From the NCBI GenBank assembly GCA_905221205.1, contig CAJNCG010000001.1, positions 124,001-188,000 of the forward strand: a DNA stretch of 64,000 nt, written 5' to 3'. The stretch comes from a bacterium. GTDB taxonomy: Bacteria; Bacillota; Bacilli; Lactobacillales; Streptococcaceae. A model generated the notes under the pieces. The model saw nothing but the letters and a program-made list of their open reading frames with translations. It was not told the origin of the DNA and did not search any database. The stretch's first letter is position 1; the number at the start of each line of letters is the position of its first letter. The translations under genes were made by a program, and so were the position numbers. Below, piece after piece: positions 39,201 to 47,825 of this stretch.

Positions 39201-39528
39201 ATGATACAAAGGGCGTCAAAAGTCAAAGTGAAAATAGGAAACTTGACGAAGAAACTTTAGTTTCTAGGAAAGTTTATCTTTTTCACACAGACTTTAGCCC
39301 GTGTTCGAATATAAGATATTAAGGACGAAGAGGGCAATGAAAAAATAGGAGATTGACGATGTGTTCGATGAACACAAGGAAATCTATCTTTTTTTCGCAG
39401 ACCTACGTCCGAATTCAATTACATGATACTAAGGGCGTCAAAAGTCAAAGTGAAAATAGTAAACTTGACGAAGAAACTTTAGTTTCTAGGAAAGTTTATC
39501 TTTTTCATACAGACTTTAGCCCGTGTTC
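39201..39528. repeat. Three-unit tandem repeat with conserved hairpins
   Basis: Units at 39201-39306, 39313-39416 and 39423-39528 start at 112- and 110-base steps. Units 1 and 3 differ at only three of 106 positions; unit 2 is strongly diverged but keeps the ends. All three can fold a central hairpin: GAAACT/AGTTTC in units 1 and 3, GTGTTC/GAACAC in unit 2, inside an outer stem (AAACTT/AAGTTT against AGATT/AATCT). It lies between the E1-beta and E2 genes and is therefore transcribed in the operon. It is not BOX or RUP as I remember them. Confidence 0.8.
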
Positions 39529-39537
39529 AACTCTACA

Positions 39538-39646
39538 AGTAACTTGGACACGAAACGCGTCTCAAGTTACTACGGTTGCCGCTATCAGGCGGCCAACCTA
39601 GTAGACTTACTAATTCATTCGTCGGTTATTATCGAACCGACTCTTT
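39538..39646. repeat. Cluster of three hairpins between E1-beta and E2 genes
   Basis: AGTAACTTG (39538-39546) pairs with CAAGTTACT (39563-39571). A longer imperfect hairpin covers 39570-39604 (CTACGGTTG with CAACCTAGTAG, GC-rich tip). GTCGGTT (39621-39627) pairs with AACCGAC (39635-39641) and is followed by TCTTTTT on the + strand, opposite to the operon. Confidence 0.65.
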
Positions 39647-39667
39647 TTGCTATAGGATACAGTTTTT

Positions 39668-39689
39668 TTACATAATTTATCTTATGTAA
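39668..39689. repeat. Palindrome TTACATAA-N6-TTATGTAA after the E1-beta gene
   Basis: Eight-base arms with a 6-base spacer, two bases past the E1-beta stop codon on the minus strand. It is the third member of the set at 33289 and 35271. Confidence 0.65.
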
Positions 39690-39691
39690 TT

Positions 39692-40684
39692 CTATTCTTT
39701 ATTATATGTCTTACGGATTGCTTCTTTAATGCTTTCAACTGTTGGTATCATTGCATTTTCTAGGTTTTGTGCATAAGGCATTGGCACATCTTCTCCTGCA
39801 CAACGGCGGATTGGTGCATCTAGATAATCAAATGCTTCTGATTCTGAAATAATTGCTGAAATCTCTCCGATATAGCCACTTGTTTTGTGGGCATCGTTGA
39901 CCAGAACAACCTTACCAGTCTTCTTAACTGAGTTAATGATGATATCCTTATCAAGCGGAACAAGGGTACGTGGGTCCACAATTTCAACTGAAATGCCTTC
40001 TTCTGCTAATTCTTCAGCTGCTTGAACCACACGACGGAGCATTTTTCCATAAGTAACAACTGTTACATCTGTACCTTTACGTTTGATTTCGCCAACTCCA
40101 AGTGGGATTGTGTAGTCTGGATCAACTGGCACTTCCCCTTTTTGGTTAAATTCTGACTTGTACTCAAGAATGATAACAGGGTTATTATCACGGATAGAAG
40201 ACTTGAGCAATCCTTTCATGTCCGCAGGTGTACCTGGAGCTACAACCTTAAGTCCAGGGATGTGAGTAAACCAAGACTCTAGTGATTGCGAGTGTTGGGC
40301 TGCAGAACCAACTCCGTTACCAGCTGCACAACGAACAGTCATTGGAACCTGACCTTTACCACCAAACATGTAACGTGTTTTAGCGGCCTGATTGACGATA
40401 TTATCCATAGCAATAACCGAGAAGTCCATGAAGGTCATATCCACGATTGGACGAAGGCCTGTCATGGCTGCTCCTGCTGCTGCTCCCGAGATGGCAGCCT
40501 CAGAAATCGGACAGTCACGAACACGTTCTGGACCAAATTCTTCAAGCATTCCGACAGAAGTACCGAAGTCTCCTCCGAAGACACCGACGTCTTCTCCCAT
40601 CAAGAACACATTTTCATCGCGACGCATTTCCTCAGACATAGCAAGGATAATGGTGTCACGGAAGGACATTGTTTTTGTTTCCAT
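39692..40684 (-). CDS. pdhB: Pyruvate/acetoin dehydrogenase E1 component, beta subunit
   Basis: 330 residues, transketolase-type beta subunit. GEDVGVFGGDFG, the CPISEAAISGAAAGAAMTG region and GIPGLKVVAPGTPADMKGLL-type motifs (seen as KVVAPGTPADMKGL) are characteristic; VTYGKM and LVNDAH mark the C-terminal domain. With E1-alpha it decarboxylates the 2-oxo acid and passes the acyl group to lipoyl-lysine. It lies 15 bases after the alpha gene, with GGAG upstream. Called acoB in some genomes. Confidence 0.94.
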   Translation of the reverse strand: METKTMSFRDTIILAMSEEMRRDENVFLMGEDVGVFGGDFGTSVGMLEEFGPERVRDCPISEAAISGAAAGAAMTGLRPIVDMTFMDFSVIAMDNIVNQAAKTRYMFGGKGQVPMTVRCAAGNGVGSAAQHSQSLESWFTHIPGLKVVAPGTPADMKGLLKSSIRDNNPVIILEYKSEFNQKGEVPVDPDYTIPLGVGEIKRKGTDVTVVTYGKMLRRVVQAAEELAEEGISVEIVDPRTLVPLDKDIIINSVKKTGKVVLVNDAHKTSGYIGEISAIISESEAFDYLDAPIRRCAGEDVPMPYAQNLENAMIPTVESIKEAIRKTYNKE

Positions 40685-40699
40685 TTTATCTCTTTCTCC

Positions 40700-41668
40700 T
40701 TAGTCTGCGTAAATATCTTCAAATGCTGATTCAAGCGGTGGGAATGGACTTTCCTCTGCAAATTTAACAGAAGCTTCTACTGCTTCCTTGACTTGCGCTT
40801 GGATTTCTTCCAATTCTTCGGCACTTGCAATGTTGTTCTCAATGAGGTACTTGCGAAGATTTTCGATTGGGTCTTTTTGTTTCCACAATTCCACTTCTTC
40901 ACGGGTACGATATTTACCAGGGTCAGATGATGAGTGACCAAGCCAACGATAAGTTACACTTTCAATCAAGACTGGGCCATTGCCACCACGAACATGGTCT
41001 ACAGCTTTCTTAAAACCTTCATAGACGTCGATGACATTGTTACCGTCTTCGATGAACATTCCAGGAATTCCATATGCAGCACTACGTTGATGGATATGCT
41101 CCACATTGGTCATTTTCTTGATATCCGCAGAGATACCATAACCGTTGTTAATGCAGTAGAAAATGACTGGTAGCTTCCAAATAGAAGCCATGTTCACAGC
41201 TTCGTGGAAAACACCTTCGTTAGTCGCTCCATCTCCAAAAAAGCAGACGACAATTTTTCCTGTATTTTGCATCTGCTGACTAAGGGCTGCACCAACAGCG
41301 ATTCCCATACCACCACCTACGATACCATTGGCACCGAGGTTACCAGCATCAAGGTCAGCGATATGCATAGAACCACCTTTTCCTTTACAGGTTCCAGTGT
41401 ATTTCCCAAGGATTTCAGCCATCATTCCATTGAGGTCAATCCCTTTAGCAATTGCTTGCCCATGACCACGGTGGTTTGATGTGATCAGATCATCTGGATT
41501 GAGAGCTAACATAGCACCCACGTTGGCAGCTTCTTCTCCAACAGAAAAGTGCGTCATTCCTGGCACTTTTCCTTTCTTCACTAATTGTGCAATTTTCAAG
41601 TCCATACGACGGATTTCTTCCATCTTACGGAACATTTCTAGCAAAAGATTTTTATCTAAAGTTGACAT
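40700..41668 (-). CDS. pdhA: Pyruvate/acetoin dehydrogenase E1 component, alpha subunit
   Basis: 322 residues. The thiamine-diphosphate motif runs from CFFGDGATNEG to YCINN; HFSVGEEAANVGAM and SNHRGHGQAIAKG line the active site, and YRWLGHSSSDPGKYR is the phosphorylation-loop-like segment. First gene of the complex: alpha, beta, E2, E3, then lplA. A TTGACA promoter lies upstream. Family members act on pyruvate or acetoin; synteny with the pneumococcal complex favours pyruvate. Called acoA in some genomes. Confidence 0.94.
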   Translation of the reverse strand: MSTLDKNLLLEMFRKMEEIRRMDLKIAQLVKKGKVPGMTHFSVGEEAANVGAMLALNPDDLITSNHRGHGQAIAKGIDLNGMMAEILGKYTGTCKGKGGSMHIADLDAGNLGANGIVGGGMGIAVGAALSQQMQNTGKIVVCFFGDGATNEGVFHEAVNMASIWKLPVIFYCINNGYGISADIKKMTNVEHIHQRSAAYGIPGMFIEDGNNVIDVYEGFKKAVDHVRGGNGPVLIESVTYRWLGHSSSDPGKYRTREEVELWKQKDPIENLRKYLIENNIASAEELEEIQAQVKEAVEASVKFAEESPFPPLESAFEDIYAD

Positions 41669-41702
41669 CTTCTTGCCTTTCTAACTTTCTTCTTACCTTA
41701 CT

Positions 41703-41731
41703 ATTTTACCGTTTTTAGAAAGCACTGTCAA
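41703..41731 (-). promoter_or_regulatory. Promoter of the dehydrogenase operon
   Basis: On the minus strand TTGACA (41731-41726), 17-base spacer, TAAAAT (41708-41703). It lies 35 bases before the pdhA start. Confidence 0.75.
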
Positions 41732-41757
41732 AGTTTTTCTCAAGAAAATTTCACAAA

Positions 41758-41795
41758 ATAAAAAAGAAAAACCAATGAGAACAAGGGATTTTCTT
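41758..41795 (-). terminator. Possible terminator of the MATE gene
   Basis: On the minus strand AAGAAAATCC pairs with GGTTTTTCTT (one mismatch, long loop) and is followed by a T-run. Confidence 0.45.
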
Positions 41796-41821
41796 ATTAA
41801 GAATATTTTTTCACAAACTTT

Positions 41822-43183
41822 TTATCGTTTGAATTTTGCTAAAGATTCAAATCTCTTCATAATCACAGTTAAACGCCAACGGTAGAGCGCCCCACTCACA
41901 ATCAGACTAATAATCAAACCAATCCAGTATGAATAAGCACCAAAATCTGTTAAAGAATCAAATAGCATAGCCACCGGGATTGCTACGCCCCAATAACCAA
42001 CCAAACCAAGGTAAAAAGGAATAACTGTATCCTTATAGCCCCGTAAAATTCCCTGAAGCGGTGCCGCAAAGGTATCTGCTAACTGAAAGAAAAGACTGTA
42101 AGTCAAAAAGCGCGCTGTCAAATCGATAAATTCTGGGTCGTTACCATACAGACTAGCCACATTTCCTCGAAAAATGTAAAGGAAGGATAAGGTGAAACCT
42201 GCAAAAATGAGGGCTGTCCATCTTCCTAAACCAATATAGGTTTTCGCATCATCAAACCTCTTAGCTCCCACTTCATAAGAAACGACAATGGCCATAGCCG
42301 ATGAAATACTCATAGGAAAGGCATACATGAGAGTTGAAAAGTTCATAGCTGACTGGTGACTAGCGATAATCAAGGACGAGAACTTAGCCATAATCAAGCC
42401 AACCACGGAAAAGATAGCCACTTCCGCAAAGACAGTTCCCCCTATAGGAAGACCTAAACGAAGCCCTTCCTTGATTTTATCCATATTAAGAGGAATGCGT
42501 TTCTCAAGATGTAAGGCTTTGAGCTTCTCCTGTTTAAATAAAACCAGAACAGAAATTCCAAGCAAAACCCAATAAGCCAAGGAAGTACCTAAACCAGAGC
42601 CAGCTCCTCCCAACTCTGGAACACCAAAGGCACCGTAAATCAAGAGATAGTTAAATCCACTATTGAGAGGAAGTAGCAAAAGCATGAGATACATGGACAG
42701 TTTGGTCAACCCCAGCGAATCCAGCAAGGAACGAATAACGCTAAAAAGCAATAAGGGAATAATCCCAATAGATAAAAACCAGAGATAGCGAACCGCTACT
42801 GCTGCCACTGGTGCCTCTAGTCCGATACGATTCAAGACTGGTGGCGCCAGGAAAAGTACCAGTCCCAGTAAGACCACAGATAGACCCAGGGCCAGATAGA
42901 TGAACTGGTAAAAATCAGATGCAACTTCTTCCTTTTTGCCTCGACCAAGATGGTGACCAATGATGGGCACCAAGGCTGACACAATCCCTGTCAGGAAGGT
43001 AAAGAAAGGATTCCAGATGCTGGTTGCCATAGACACTCCAGCCAAGTCCATAGTGCTGTATTGACCTGTCATAGTCGTATCAACAAAGGAGGCAGAATAA
43101 TTGGCAAATTGATAAATAAGGATAGGGAAAAATATCTTTAAAAATAAGATAAATTTATCTTTAAAATGATGGGTTTGATACAT
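41822..43183 (-). CDS. MATE-family multidrug/cation exporter
   Basis: 453 residues with twelve predicted helices in two related halves, each about 200 residues (IFFPILIYQFANYSASFVD-type start and LRLGLPIGGTVFAEVAIFSV start of half two). SVDTTMTGQ-like and FRGNVASLYGND segments fit the NorM/DinF group. It exports drugs or toxic metabolites against Na+ or H+. It is not the recA-linked dinF gene, so no symbol is given. It lies 41 bases downstream of pyrC. Confidence 0.9.
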   Translation of the reverse strand: MYQTHHFKDKFILFLKIFFPILIYQFANYSASFVDTTMTGQYSTMDLAGVSMATSIWNPFFTFLTGIVSALVPIIGHHLGRGKKEEVASDFYQFIYLALGLSVVLLGLVLFLAPPVLNRIGLEAPVAAVAVRYLWFLSIGIIPLLLFSVIRSLLDSLGLTKLSMYLMLLLLPLNSGFNYLLIYGAFGVPELGGAGSGLGTSLAYWVLLGISVLVLFKQEKLKALHLEKRIPLNMDKIKEGLRLGLPIGGTVFAEVAIFSVVGLIMAKFSSLIIASHQSAMNFSTLMYAFPMSISSAMAIVVSYEVGAKRFDDAKTYIGLGRWTALIFAGFTLSFLYIFRGNVASLYGNDPEFIDLTARFLTYSLFFQLADTFAAPLQGILRGYKDTVIPFYLGLVGYWGVAIPVAMLFDSLTDFGAYSYWIGLIISLIVSGALYRWRLTVIMKRFESLAKFKR

Positions 43184-43224
43184 ATAGGCTCTCTATTCTT
43201 TTTGTTTACAGAGCAGACTCCCAC

Positions 43225-44493
43225 CTAGTTTTGATAGACGATTTGTCCCTTACAGATGGTATATTTAACCTGCCCTTTTAAGGTTTCACCGATGAATGGT
43301 GAATTAGCTGCTTTCGAAGCAAAATGGGAGTCCACAAGGTGGTCAGCCTTAGCATCAAAAATAGTGATGTCCGCTGGACCATTCTCAGCCAAGTAACCTG
43401 CTTCAAAGTTGTAAAGCTTGGCTGGGTTGTAGGTCATTTTTTCTAGCAATTCCATCAAGGTCAATTCCCCAGTTTCCACCAAATAAGTCAAACCGAGAGA
43501 CAGAGAGGTTTCCAAACCAGTCATACCAGATGGCGCTTTAGTGATATCCTCGACATTTTTTTCATCCGCATGGTGAGGCGCGTGGTCTGTCGCGATAACC
43601 GTGATGACGCCTGATTTGAGACCTTCAATAACGGCACGACGGTCTGATTCCAAACGAAGTGGAGGATTCATCTTGGCATTGCTACCTTGAGTTAAAAGGA
43701 GAGCTTCTGTCTTAGAGAAATGCTGTGGCGCTACTTCTGCTGTGACTTGCGCACCCAATCCTTGAGCGAACTCAACTACCTTGACACTTTCTTCCTTAGA
43801 CAAATGCTGAATGTGAACATGAGCCTTGGTTGCATAGGCAATCATGACATCACGCGCCATCATAGCATACTCAGCCACCCCAGTCGCACCGCAGATATGG
43901 AAATGTTCTTTAGCAATGTTTTCGTTAAAACCAAGAATTCCATTCAAACCTGGATCTTCCTCATGAAGACTGATAAAGGTATTAAGTTTTTTGGCTTCCT
44001 CCATGGCTTCCTTGACAACTTTACTGCTTTCAAGAGGAATACCGTCATCAGAAAAACCAACGGCACCTGCTTCTAAAAGCGCCTTAAAGTCAGTCAAGTC
44101 TTGGCCATTAAAGTTCTTAGTAATGGTCGCAACCGTCTTGACATTGATTTTTTCCTTGGCAGCTGACTGGAGAACTTCTTGTAAAGTCTCCACATCTGAA
44201 ATAGTTGGACTGGTATTAGCCATCATGACGACAGTAGTAAAACCACCTGCAGCGGCTGCTAGGGCACCAGTATGGATATCCTCCTTGTGGGTCTGACCAG
44301 GTTCACGGAAATGAACATGGATATCAACCAAGCCAGGAGCAACTACAAGACCAGTAGCATCAAGTACCTCTGCTCCTTCTTCCTTAATTTCAGGGGCAAT
44401 TTTGATAATTTTCTCATCTTGAACCAAAACATCACACACTTGGTCTAAACCAGACTTAGGATCCATTACACGACCATTTTTGATTAGTAGCAT
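43225..44493 (-). CDS. pyrC: Dihydroorotase
   Basis: 422 residues, class I type (PyrC of Gram-positives). Metal ligands appear in [17 protein letters not shown] and in the later His-containing LHEEDP, VHIQHLS and ATDHAPHH motifs. It cyclises carbamoyl aspartate in pyrimidine synthesis. It is third in the row ung-mutX-pyrC with gaps of 9 and 12 bases, so DNA uracil repair, nucleotide sanitation and pyrimidine synthesis share one transcript. AAGGAG before the ATG. Confidence 0.95.
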   Translation of the reverse strand: MLLIKNGRVMDPKSGLDQVCDVLVQDEKIIKIAPEIKEEGAEVLDATGLVVAPGLVDIHVHFREPGQTHKEDIHTGALAAAAGGFTTVVMMANTSPTISDVETLQEVLQSAAKEKINVKTVATITKNFNGQDLTDFKALLEAGAVGFSDDGIPLESSKVVKEAMEEAKKLNTFISLHEEDPGLNGILGFNENIAKEHFHICGATGVAEYAMMARDVMIAYATKAHVHIQHLSKEESVKVVEFAQGLGAQVTAEVAPQHFSKTEALLLTQGSNAKMNPPLRLESDRRAVIEGLKSGVITVIATDHAPHHADEKNVEDITKAPSGMTGLETSLSLGLTYLVETGELTLMELLEKMTYNPAKLYNFEAGYLAENGPADITIFDAKADHLVDSHFASKAANSPFIGETLKGQVKYTICKGQIVYQN

Positions 44494-44505
44494 CTGCTTT
44501 CTCCT

Positions 44506-44970
44506 TTATTCATAGAAATCAACTTGGGTATCCAACAATTTATCCCCATCATAAACAAACTTGGCTGAGAAGAAGGGTTTATCCTCTAAAAGCCATTCAA
44601 CAAAGGTGTGGTCACCTTCCCAAGTTGGCTTACTCAAAACCTCGTCATAGGGAACCCATTCTAGCGTCCCCTCGTTGCAGTCAATCAAGTCCCCCTCAAA
44701 CTCTGTCACCTTAAAAACATAGGTGTACCAGTCTAAATCTGGTGTAAATTCAGGAAAAGTGATAACGCCTTTTAGAATTGGCTTGGCTTTGAGCCCTGTT
44801 TCTTCAAGGATTTCACGCGCCGCGCATTCTTGAGGTGTCTCACCACGCTCTAGCTTACCACCCACACCAATCCATTTGCCTTTATGAACATCATTGGGTT
44901 TCTTATTACGGTGGAGCATGAGCAGTTCTTTTCCATTATCAATGTAGCAAATCGTCGCTAACTGAGGCAT
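44506..44970 (-). CDS. mutX: 8-oxo-dGTP diphosphatase (Nudix, MutX)
   Basis: 154 residues with a complete Nudix box GGKLERGETPQECAAREILEETGL, quoted here by its ends GGKLERGE (about residues 37-44) and REILEETG (about 52-59). It hydrolyses oxidised dGTP and prevents A-to-C transversions. That suits a genus that makes hydrogen peroxide. It lies 9 bases after ung and 12 before pyrC. AAGGAG precedes the ATG. Confidence 0.92.
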   Translation of the reverse strand: MPQLATICYIDNGKELLMLHRNKKPNDVHKGKWIGVGGKLERGETPQECAAREILEETGLKAKPILKGVITFPEFTPDLDWYTYVFKVTEFEGDLIDCNEGTLEWVPYDEVLSKPTWEGDHTFVEWLLEDKPFFSAKFVYDGDKLLDTQVDFYE

Positions 44971-44979
44971 ATTTTCTCC

Positions 44980-45633
44980 TTATCTAAGCCAATCGATTGG
45001 CTCTTGTCCTGTCTCTTCTAAGAATGCATTGGCCTTGGAAAAAGGCTTGGAACCCCAAAATCCTCTGTAAACCGATAAAGGACTAGGATGGGCTGATTCG
45101 ATAATCAAGTGGTGAGGATTGGTAACTAAGGCCTTCTTCTTGCGTGCATAGGCTCCCCAGAGTACAAAGACCACTGGTTTATCTAGTTGATTAACCACCT
45201 GAATCACAGCATCTGTAAATGGTTCCCAGATCTGCCCAGCATGACCATTGGCCTGACCAGCAGGAACAGTCAAACAAGCATTGAGAAGCAAGACTCCTTG
45301 CTCAGCCCAAGCCGTCAAATCATGGGATTTCTTATCCCCGATATCATCTGACAATTCTTTCAAGATATTTTGCAGGGAAGGCGGAGCTGGGATAGAGTCA
45401 GGAACAGAAAAACTCAAGCCCTGCGCCTGACCTGGTCCGTGATAGGGGTCTTGACCTAGAATCACCACCTTAACTTCTTCAAGCGGTGTGGTCAAGAGAG
45501 CCTGAAAAACCTTTTCCTTGGGTGGATAAACAGTTCCTTGTGCATAGACCTGGTTCATAAACTGATTGATTTTCCCGAAATAACCTTCAGGTAATTGCTC
45601 CTTAATCAAAGCATGCCAAGACGAGTGTTCCAT
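44980..45633 (-). CDS. ung: Uracil-DNA glycosylase
   Basis: 217 residues from ATG 45633 (AAGGAG upstream; the codon two positions earlier is TTG). Family 1 motifs: the water-activating [18 protein letters not shown] and the DNA-intercalating [11 protein letters not shown], with LLLNACLTV between. It removes uracil from DNA. First gene of ung-mutX-pyrC, with its own extended -10 upstream. Confidence 0.96.
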   Translation of the reverse strand: MEHSSWHALIKEQLPEGYFGKINQFMNQVYAQGTVYPPKEKVFQALLTTPLEEVKVVILGQDPYHGPGQAQGLSFSVPDSIPAPPSLQNILKELSDDIGDKKSHDLTAWAEQGVLLLNACLTVPAGQANGHAGQIWEPFTDAVIQVVNQLDKPVVFVLWGAYARKKKALVTNPHHLIIESAHPSPLSVYRGFWGSKPFSKANAFLEETGQEPIDWLR

Positions 45634-45658
45634 AGCCAACTCCTTCGTTTTTACTGCC

Positions 45659-45667
45659 TCTATTATA
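45659..45667 (-). promoter_or_regulatory. Extended -10 of the ung operon
   Basis: On the minus strand TGCTATAAT (45670-45662) lies about 30 bases before ung and directly abuts the terminator hairpin of the preceding HAD gene. Confidence 0.55.
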
Positions 45668-45669
45668 GC

Positions 45670-45696
45670 AAAAAGTGGCTATCTAAACCACTTTTT
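45670..45696 (-). terminator. Terminator of the HAD nucleotidase gene
   Basis: AAAAAGTGG (45670-45678) pairs perfectly with CCACTTTTT (45688-45696). On the minus strand its trailing T-run leads straight into the ung -10 box. Confidence 0.7.
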
Positions 45697-46387
45697 ACAG
45701 TTTATCTAAACAATCCAGCAAGTCTTGGTAAGAATGGACTTCGTAAGTCGGCTGGGCTTGTGTGGGATTTTCGAGGTGATGAGGGTTGTACCAGATAGTA
45801 TCAATCCCCGTATTATTGCCACCTTGAATGTCGGCGGTTAGGGAGTCTCCAATCATCAGCGTCTCTTCTTTGCTAAATCCAGCAATCTGCTGACCGATTT
45901 TTTCATAAAAAAGTGTGTCAGGCTTTTGTGTTTGCAGCTGTTCAGAGATAAAAACTTGATTGAAATAAGGCGCCAGACCCGATTGAGCCAAACGTCCCAT
46001 CTGAATGGCAGTAATGCCATTTGTCGCAGCATATAGCTCATAATCACGCTCGATGAGGCTATCTAAGAGTTCATGAGCACCTAAAAAGGTTTGTCCCTGC
46101 TGGGATAAGTAAAATTGGTAACGCTGGGCTAGAAAACTACCATCTTTCTCCAGTCCAAAGTGAGCAAACAAACGAGAAAAGCGCGTGTTAACCAGCTCTT
46201 GTTTACTGATTTTCTTTTGCTCCAAGTCTTTCCAGAGAGCCTTGTTCATAGGAACATAGTAGTCTTTATAATCCTGAATGTCCGCAACTCCTTCTTCTCT
46301 TAGAAGTTGCGTCAAAGCCACATCCTCAGCAGCATCAAAATCAAGAAGAGTGTGATCGAGGTCGAAGAGTAGAAATTTGTAGGACAA
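45695..46387 (-). CDS. YjjG-type HAD noncanonical nucleotidase
   Basis: 230 residues. FDLDHTLLDFDAAE carries the nucleophile Asp and general-acid Asp; motif II is AATNG; motif IV is IGDSLTADIQGGNN. The small alpha-helical cap (C1) at about residues 20-95 and the overall length match YjjG/YfnB, which dephosphorylate nucleoside monophosphates including modified pyrimidines. That fits the adjacent ung-mutX-pyrC group. It is transcribed from the side of the 46.4-46.8 kb gap. Confidence 0.9.
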   Translation of the reverse strand: MSYKFLLFDLDHTLLDFDAAEDVALTQLLREEGVADIQDYKDYYVPMNKALWKDLEQKKISKQELVNTRFSRLFAHFGLEKDGSFLAQRYQFYLSQQGQTFLGAHELLDSLIERDYELYAATNGITAIQMGRLAQSGLAPYFNQVFISEQLQTQKPDTLFYEKIGQQIAGFSKEETLMIGDSLTADIQGGNNTGIDTIWYNPHHLENPTQAQPTYEVHSYQDLLDCLDKL

Positions 46388-46833
46388 TTTAAGAGTTTTC
46401 CTTTCTGAAAATTCATTAAGAACATTATAACATAAAGCACCTCACACAATTAACATTATCTGAACTAATTTAATAACTTAAAAAATTCGAACACTCTCCT
46501 ATACAATTGACATCCCAAATCTTTCAGAATAGAACAATTCTAGCTATCGAACAACTCAACTTCATAAATATCTATGTAATTCTAGGACTAGAATTACTAT
46601 AAACTAAATGTTTTAGCACTCTTCTAAACCATTGATTACTTTAAATCTAAATTTTTGAAGGATTCTAAAGCTAGAATGATCCCATCCCAATTAGTTTTGA
46701 ATGATTCACAACTTAGAAACTCTATGTCTTTACTACTGTTAAATTAAAAAGGAACTGCCCAAAGCAATCCCTTTATGATTTTGTAATAATCTACTTAAAA
46801 TTTGATAGTAGAGATAAGTAATAACCACCTAAA
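46388..46833. other. AT-rich non-coding gap with TAATTCTAG palindromes
   Basis: No gene is supported. GTAATTCTAG-GA-CTAGAATTAC (46576-46597) is a perfect 10-bp-arm palindrome. Related ATTCTAG/CTAGAAT motifs occur in the same 150 bases, including a hairpin with TCTA-AAGC-TAGA around 46665-46680. It may be decayed DNA at a genome junction; the dihydroxyacetone genes begin right after it. Confidence 0.5.
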
Positions 46834-46856
46834 AAGGAATGATAGGAAGATTCCTT
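46831..46856 (-). terminator. Terminator of dhaKLM
   Basis: AAGGAAT (46834-46840) pairs with ATTCCTT (46850-46856), overlapping the dhaM stop codon; on the minus strand a T-run follows. Confidence 0.6.
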
Positions 46857-47229
46857 ATTTATTGATTTCAAGCTCCGCCAACTGTGTTTCAATAACCGAC
46901 AGTTCTGCCCCAGCCTGAAGAAGAGCAGCTGCAGTATAGGCGCCTTCTACAATTGGAACACTGTTGATGATGATACTCTTATCACTGAAATCAGCCACCA
47001 TTTCTAAGTTCATTTTAGCAGAACCTAGGTCAAAAAAAGCTAATAAAGTATCTGCTGGATTTTCGGAAACAACCCTATCTACTTGATCAAAACTAGTTCC
47101 AATTCCTCCATCTTCGGTTCCTCCTACATAAGTAATCGGAACATCTTTAGCTACTTCACTAATCAGTTCAACAAGACCTTGTGCAATGTTTTTAGAATGT
47201 GAAACGATAACAAGACCAATACTTCCCAT
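46855..47229 (-). CDS. dhaM: Dihydroxyacetone kinase phosphotransfer subunit DhaM
   Basis: 124 residues, an EIIA-mannose-like domain alone, as in Firmicute DhaM. The phospho-His is His11 (LVIVSHSKNIAQG). GGTEDGGIGTSFDQ and LGSAKMNLEM are family-typical. It takes phosphate from HPr and rephosphorylates ADP held in DhaL. HPr and EI are encoded 4-6 kb away on the same strand. The start overlaps the dhaL stop by one base. Confidence 0.93.
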   Translation of the reverse strand: MGSIGLVIVSHSKNIAQGLVELISEVAKDVPITYVGGTEDGGIGTSFDQVDRVVSENPADTLLAFFDLGSAKMNLEMVADFSDKSIIINSVPIVEGAYTAAALLQAGAELSVIETQLAELEINK

Positions 47230-47804
47230 TAAACCACCCCGGTTTCTAATAGAGCAGTAAAGAGTAATCCTGATGAAAATGATCCAGGGTCAATATGTCC
47301 AAGAGAACGTTCTCCTACATAAGATGCTCTTCCTTTAGTTGCAAGTAAATCTTTGGTAGCATTCACTGCATTATCAATAACCTCTTTAGTCAACTGACCA
47401 TCAGACAAGGCAGCAATAACAGGAGTCCAAACATCAACCATTGTCTTTTCTCCAACTTCTGCTTTCCCACGTTTGACAATCATATCCAAACCACTTTGTA
47501 GGATTTCTTCTAATTTCGAATTTGAATCAGCCTTGGCTATGCCCATAAAAGCAGAGCCATACAAGGGACCAGAAGCACCGCCTACCTTACTCAATAGTTG
47601 CATTGACACAAGTTTAAAAACATCACTACTTATCTCAAATTGCTTTCCTTCTAAGTTTTCCATAACTGCAGCCATGCCACGCGCCATATTTCCACCGTGG
47701 TCACCATCTCCTATAGGAGTGTCTAGCTCACTAAGGTAATCTTTCTGTTCTTGAATCTTTTCATTAAAAAGTTTCATCCATTCAAGAGCTTGTTCAGCAT
47801 TCAT
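47229..47804 (-). CDS. dhaL: Dihydroxyacetone kinase ADP-binding subunit DhaL
   Basis: 191 residues, eight-helix barrel family. The Mg-ADP ligands are Asp28, Asp33 and Asp35 in DTPIGDGDHGGNM; GGASGPLYGSAF is the phosphate-binding segment and SYVGERSLGHIDPG the C-terminal signature. The nucleotide stays bound as a cofactor and is recharged by DhaM. AGGAGG precedes the ATG; 21 bases separate it from dhaK. Confidence 0.95.
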   Translation of the reverse strand: MNAEQALEWMKLFNEKIQEQKDYLSELDTPIGDGDHGGNMARGMAAVMENLEGKQFEISSDVFKLVSMQLLSKVGGASGPLYGSAFMGIAKADSNSKLEEILQSGLDMIVKRGKAEVGEKTMVDVWTPVIAALSDGQLTKEVIDNAVNATKDLLATKGRASYVGERSLGHIDPGSFSSGLLFTALLETGVV

Positions 47805-47825
47805 TTGACATTTCCTCCTTGAGTT

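Noticed and set aside
38138..39226. Missing lipoyl domain of E2 as a truncation or frameshift
   Set aside because: The E2 start has a good ribosome binding site and length 347 as I recall for pneumococcus; the upstream DNA holds repeats, not a lipoyl domain.
39201..39528. BOX or RUP element
   Set aside because: The unit does not resemble the boxA/boxC or RUP sequences I remember, though it may be a related small interspersed element.
41822..43183. Calling the MATE gene dinF
   Set aside because: DinF of this genus is the one linked to recA/cinA; this copy is next to pyrC, so only the family is assigned.
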